A stretch of DNA of 14,542 bases from the NCBI GenBank assembly GCA_013151705.1, contig JAADHT010000142.1, forward strand, positions 1-14,542, given 5' to 3'. The notes under the pieces are model-generated. The model did not search any database. It was given only the letters and a program-made list of their open reading frames with translations, and had not been told where the DNA came from. The position numbers and the translations under genes were made by a program. Below, piece after piece: positions 14,430 to 14,542 of the stretch; within the stretch, counting starts at the first letter, position 1; every line of letters begins with the position of its first letter. This stretch comes from Kiritimatiellota bacterium. Lineage in GTDB: Bacteria > Verrucomicrobiota > Lentisphaeria > Victivallales > JAADHT01.

Positions 14430-14453
14430 TAGACACTGTTCGAATAGGGTCTA
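14430..14453. repeat. palindromic repeat element, copy 2
   Basis: Arms TAGACACT (14430-14437) and AGGGTCTA (14446-14453) surround GTTCGAAT. It differs from copy 1 by two bases, one of which breaks a stem pair. It is followed after two bases by copy 3, giving a 26-base period. Confidence 0.8.
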
Positions 14454-14455
14454 TT

Positions 14456-14477
14456 TAGACCCTGTTCGAAAAGGTCT
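14456..14477. repeat. palindromic repeat element, copy 3 (right arm imperfect)
   Basis: TAGACCCT (14456-14463), spacer GTTCGAAA, then AGGTCT: the right arm has lost one G and the final A compared with copy 1. It is in tandem with copy 2. Confidence 0.75.
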
Positions 14478-14542
14478 CGCAGCCATGTGGACACTTATTT
14501 CGAGTGTGAGGCCGCGTTTTTTCGCCGAGAATTCAATGCCGA

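Noticed and set aside
14430..14477. CRISPR array
   Set aside because: Only two tandem units with a 2-base gap; there are no spacers and no cas genes.
14451..14540. Minus-strand frame entering from the right edge and stopping inside repeat copy 2 (29 codons)
   Set aside because: It could be the tail of a neighbouring gene, but it is too short to recognise and ends within repeats, so it is not annotated.
14485..14542. Plus-strand ATG with an open frame to the right edge
   Set aside because: Only 19 codons are visible, with no clear ribosome binding site or family signal.

Overview
The window reads as ordinary chromosomal, single-lineage DNA from a Gram-negative (diderm) bacterium. It carries outer-membrane-type lipoprotein signals, a TolB homologue, FtsA, a primary-type sigma-70 factor, AroB, DprA and a fused CysN-CysC. 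Gene order does not follow the enteric pattern: ftsA is followed by cysNC rather than ftsZ, aroB is paired with dprA, and tolB is paired with a YcfL-like lipoprotein. This order, and the hairpin-rich repeats between genes, would fit a deep-branching diderm such as the PVC group (Lentisphaerota/Verrucomicrobiota). That placement is a guess; no rRNA or other phylogenetic marker was compared.

Layout from left to right. Positions 1-1782 (minus) hold most of a Na/Pi-cotransporter-family protein whose N-terminus is an unusual lipoprotein signal plus Ig-like region; the gene runs off the left edge. A 396-base divergent intergenic region with a plus-strand promoter leads to a small hypothetical ORF (2179-2316) that abuts a polytopic ABC-2-like membrane protein (2326-3762) with a histidine-rich extracytoplasmic insertion. 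A 261-base convergent gap with a strong hairpin follows. On the minus strand come a YcfL-like lipoprotein (4024-4473) and tolB (4491-5681), an envelope operon with its own good promoter. Next are dprA (5834-6964) and aroB (6957-8048), which overlap by 8 bases and read from a promoter near 8134-8162.

A divergent region (8049-8393) separates aroB from a plus-strand pair: an extended SDR/thioester-reductase-like oxidoreductase (8394-9518) and a primary-type sigma factor (9511-10845), overlapping by 8 bases. Converging on these from the minus strand are cysNC (10954-12879), whose APS-kinase half lacks the usual DGD signature, and ftsA (13001-14263). The right end (14264-14542) is non-coding and packed with hairpins. 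It contains two tandem copies of a 24-base palindromic element whose third copy lies upstream of the SDR gene.

Most of the window is housekeeping: the shikimate pathway, DNA uptake/recombination, Tol/Pal envelope maintenance, sulfate activation, cell division and transcription initiation. I did not find a defence system, mobile element, CRISPR array or RNA gene. The points most worth a second look are the altered APS-kinase active-site motif, the lipoprotein/Ig-NptA fusion, the dispersed palindromic repeat and the structured leader in front of cysNC.
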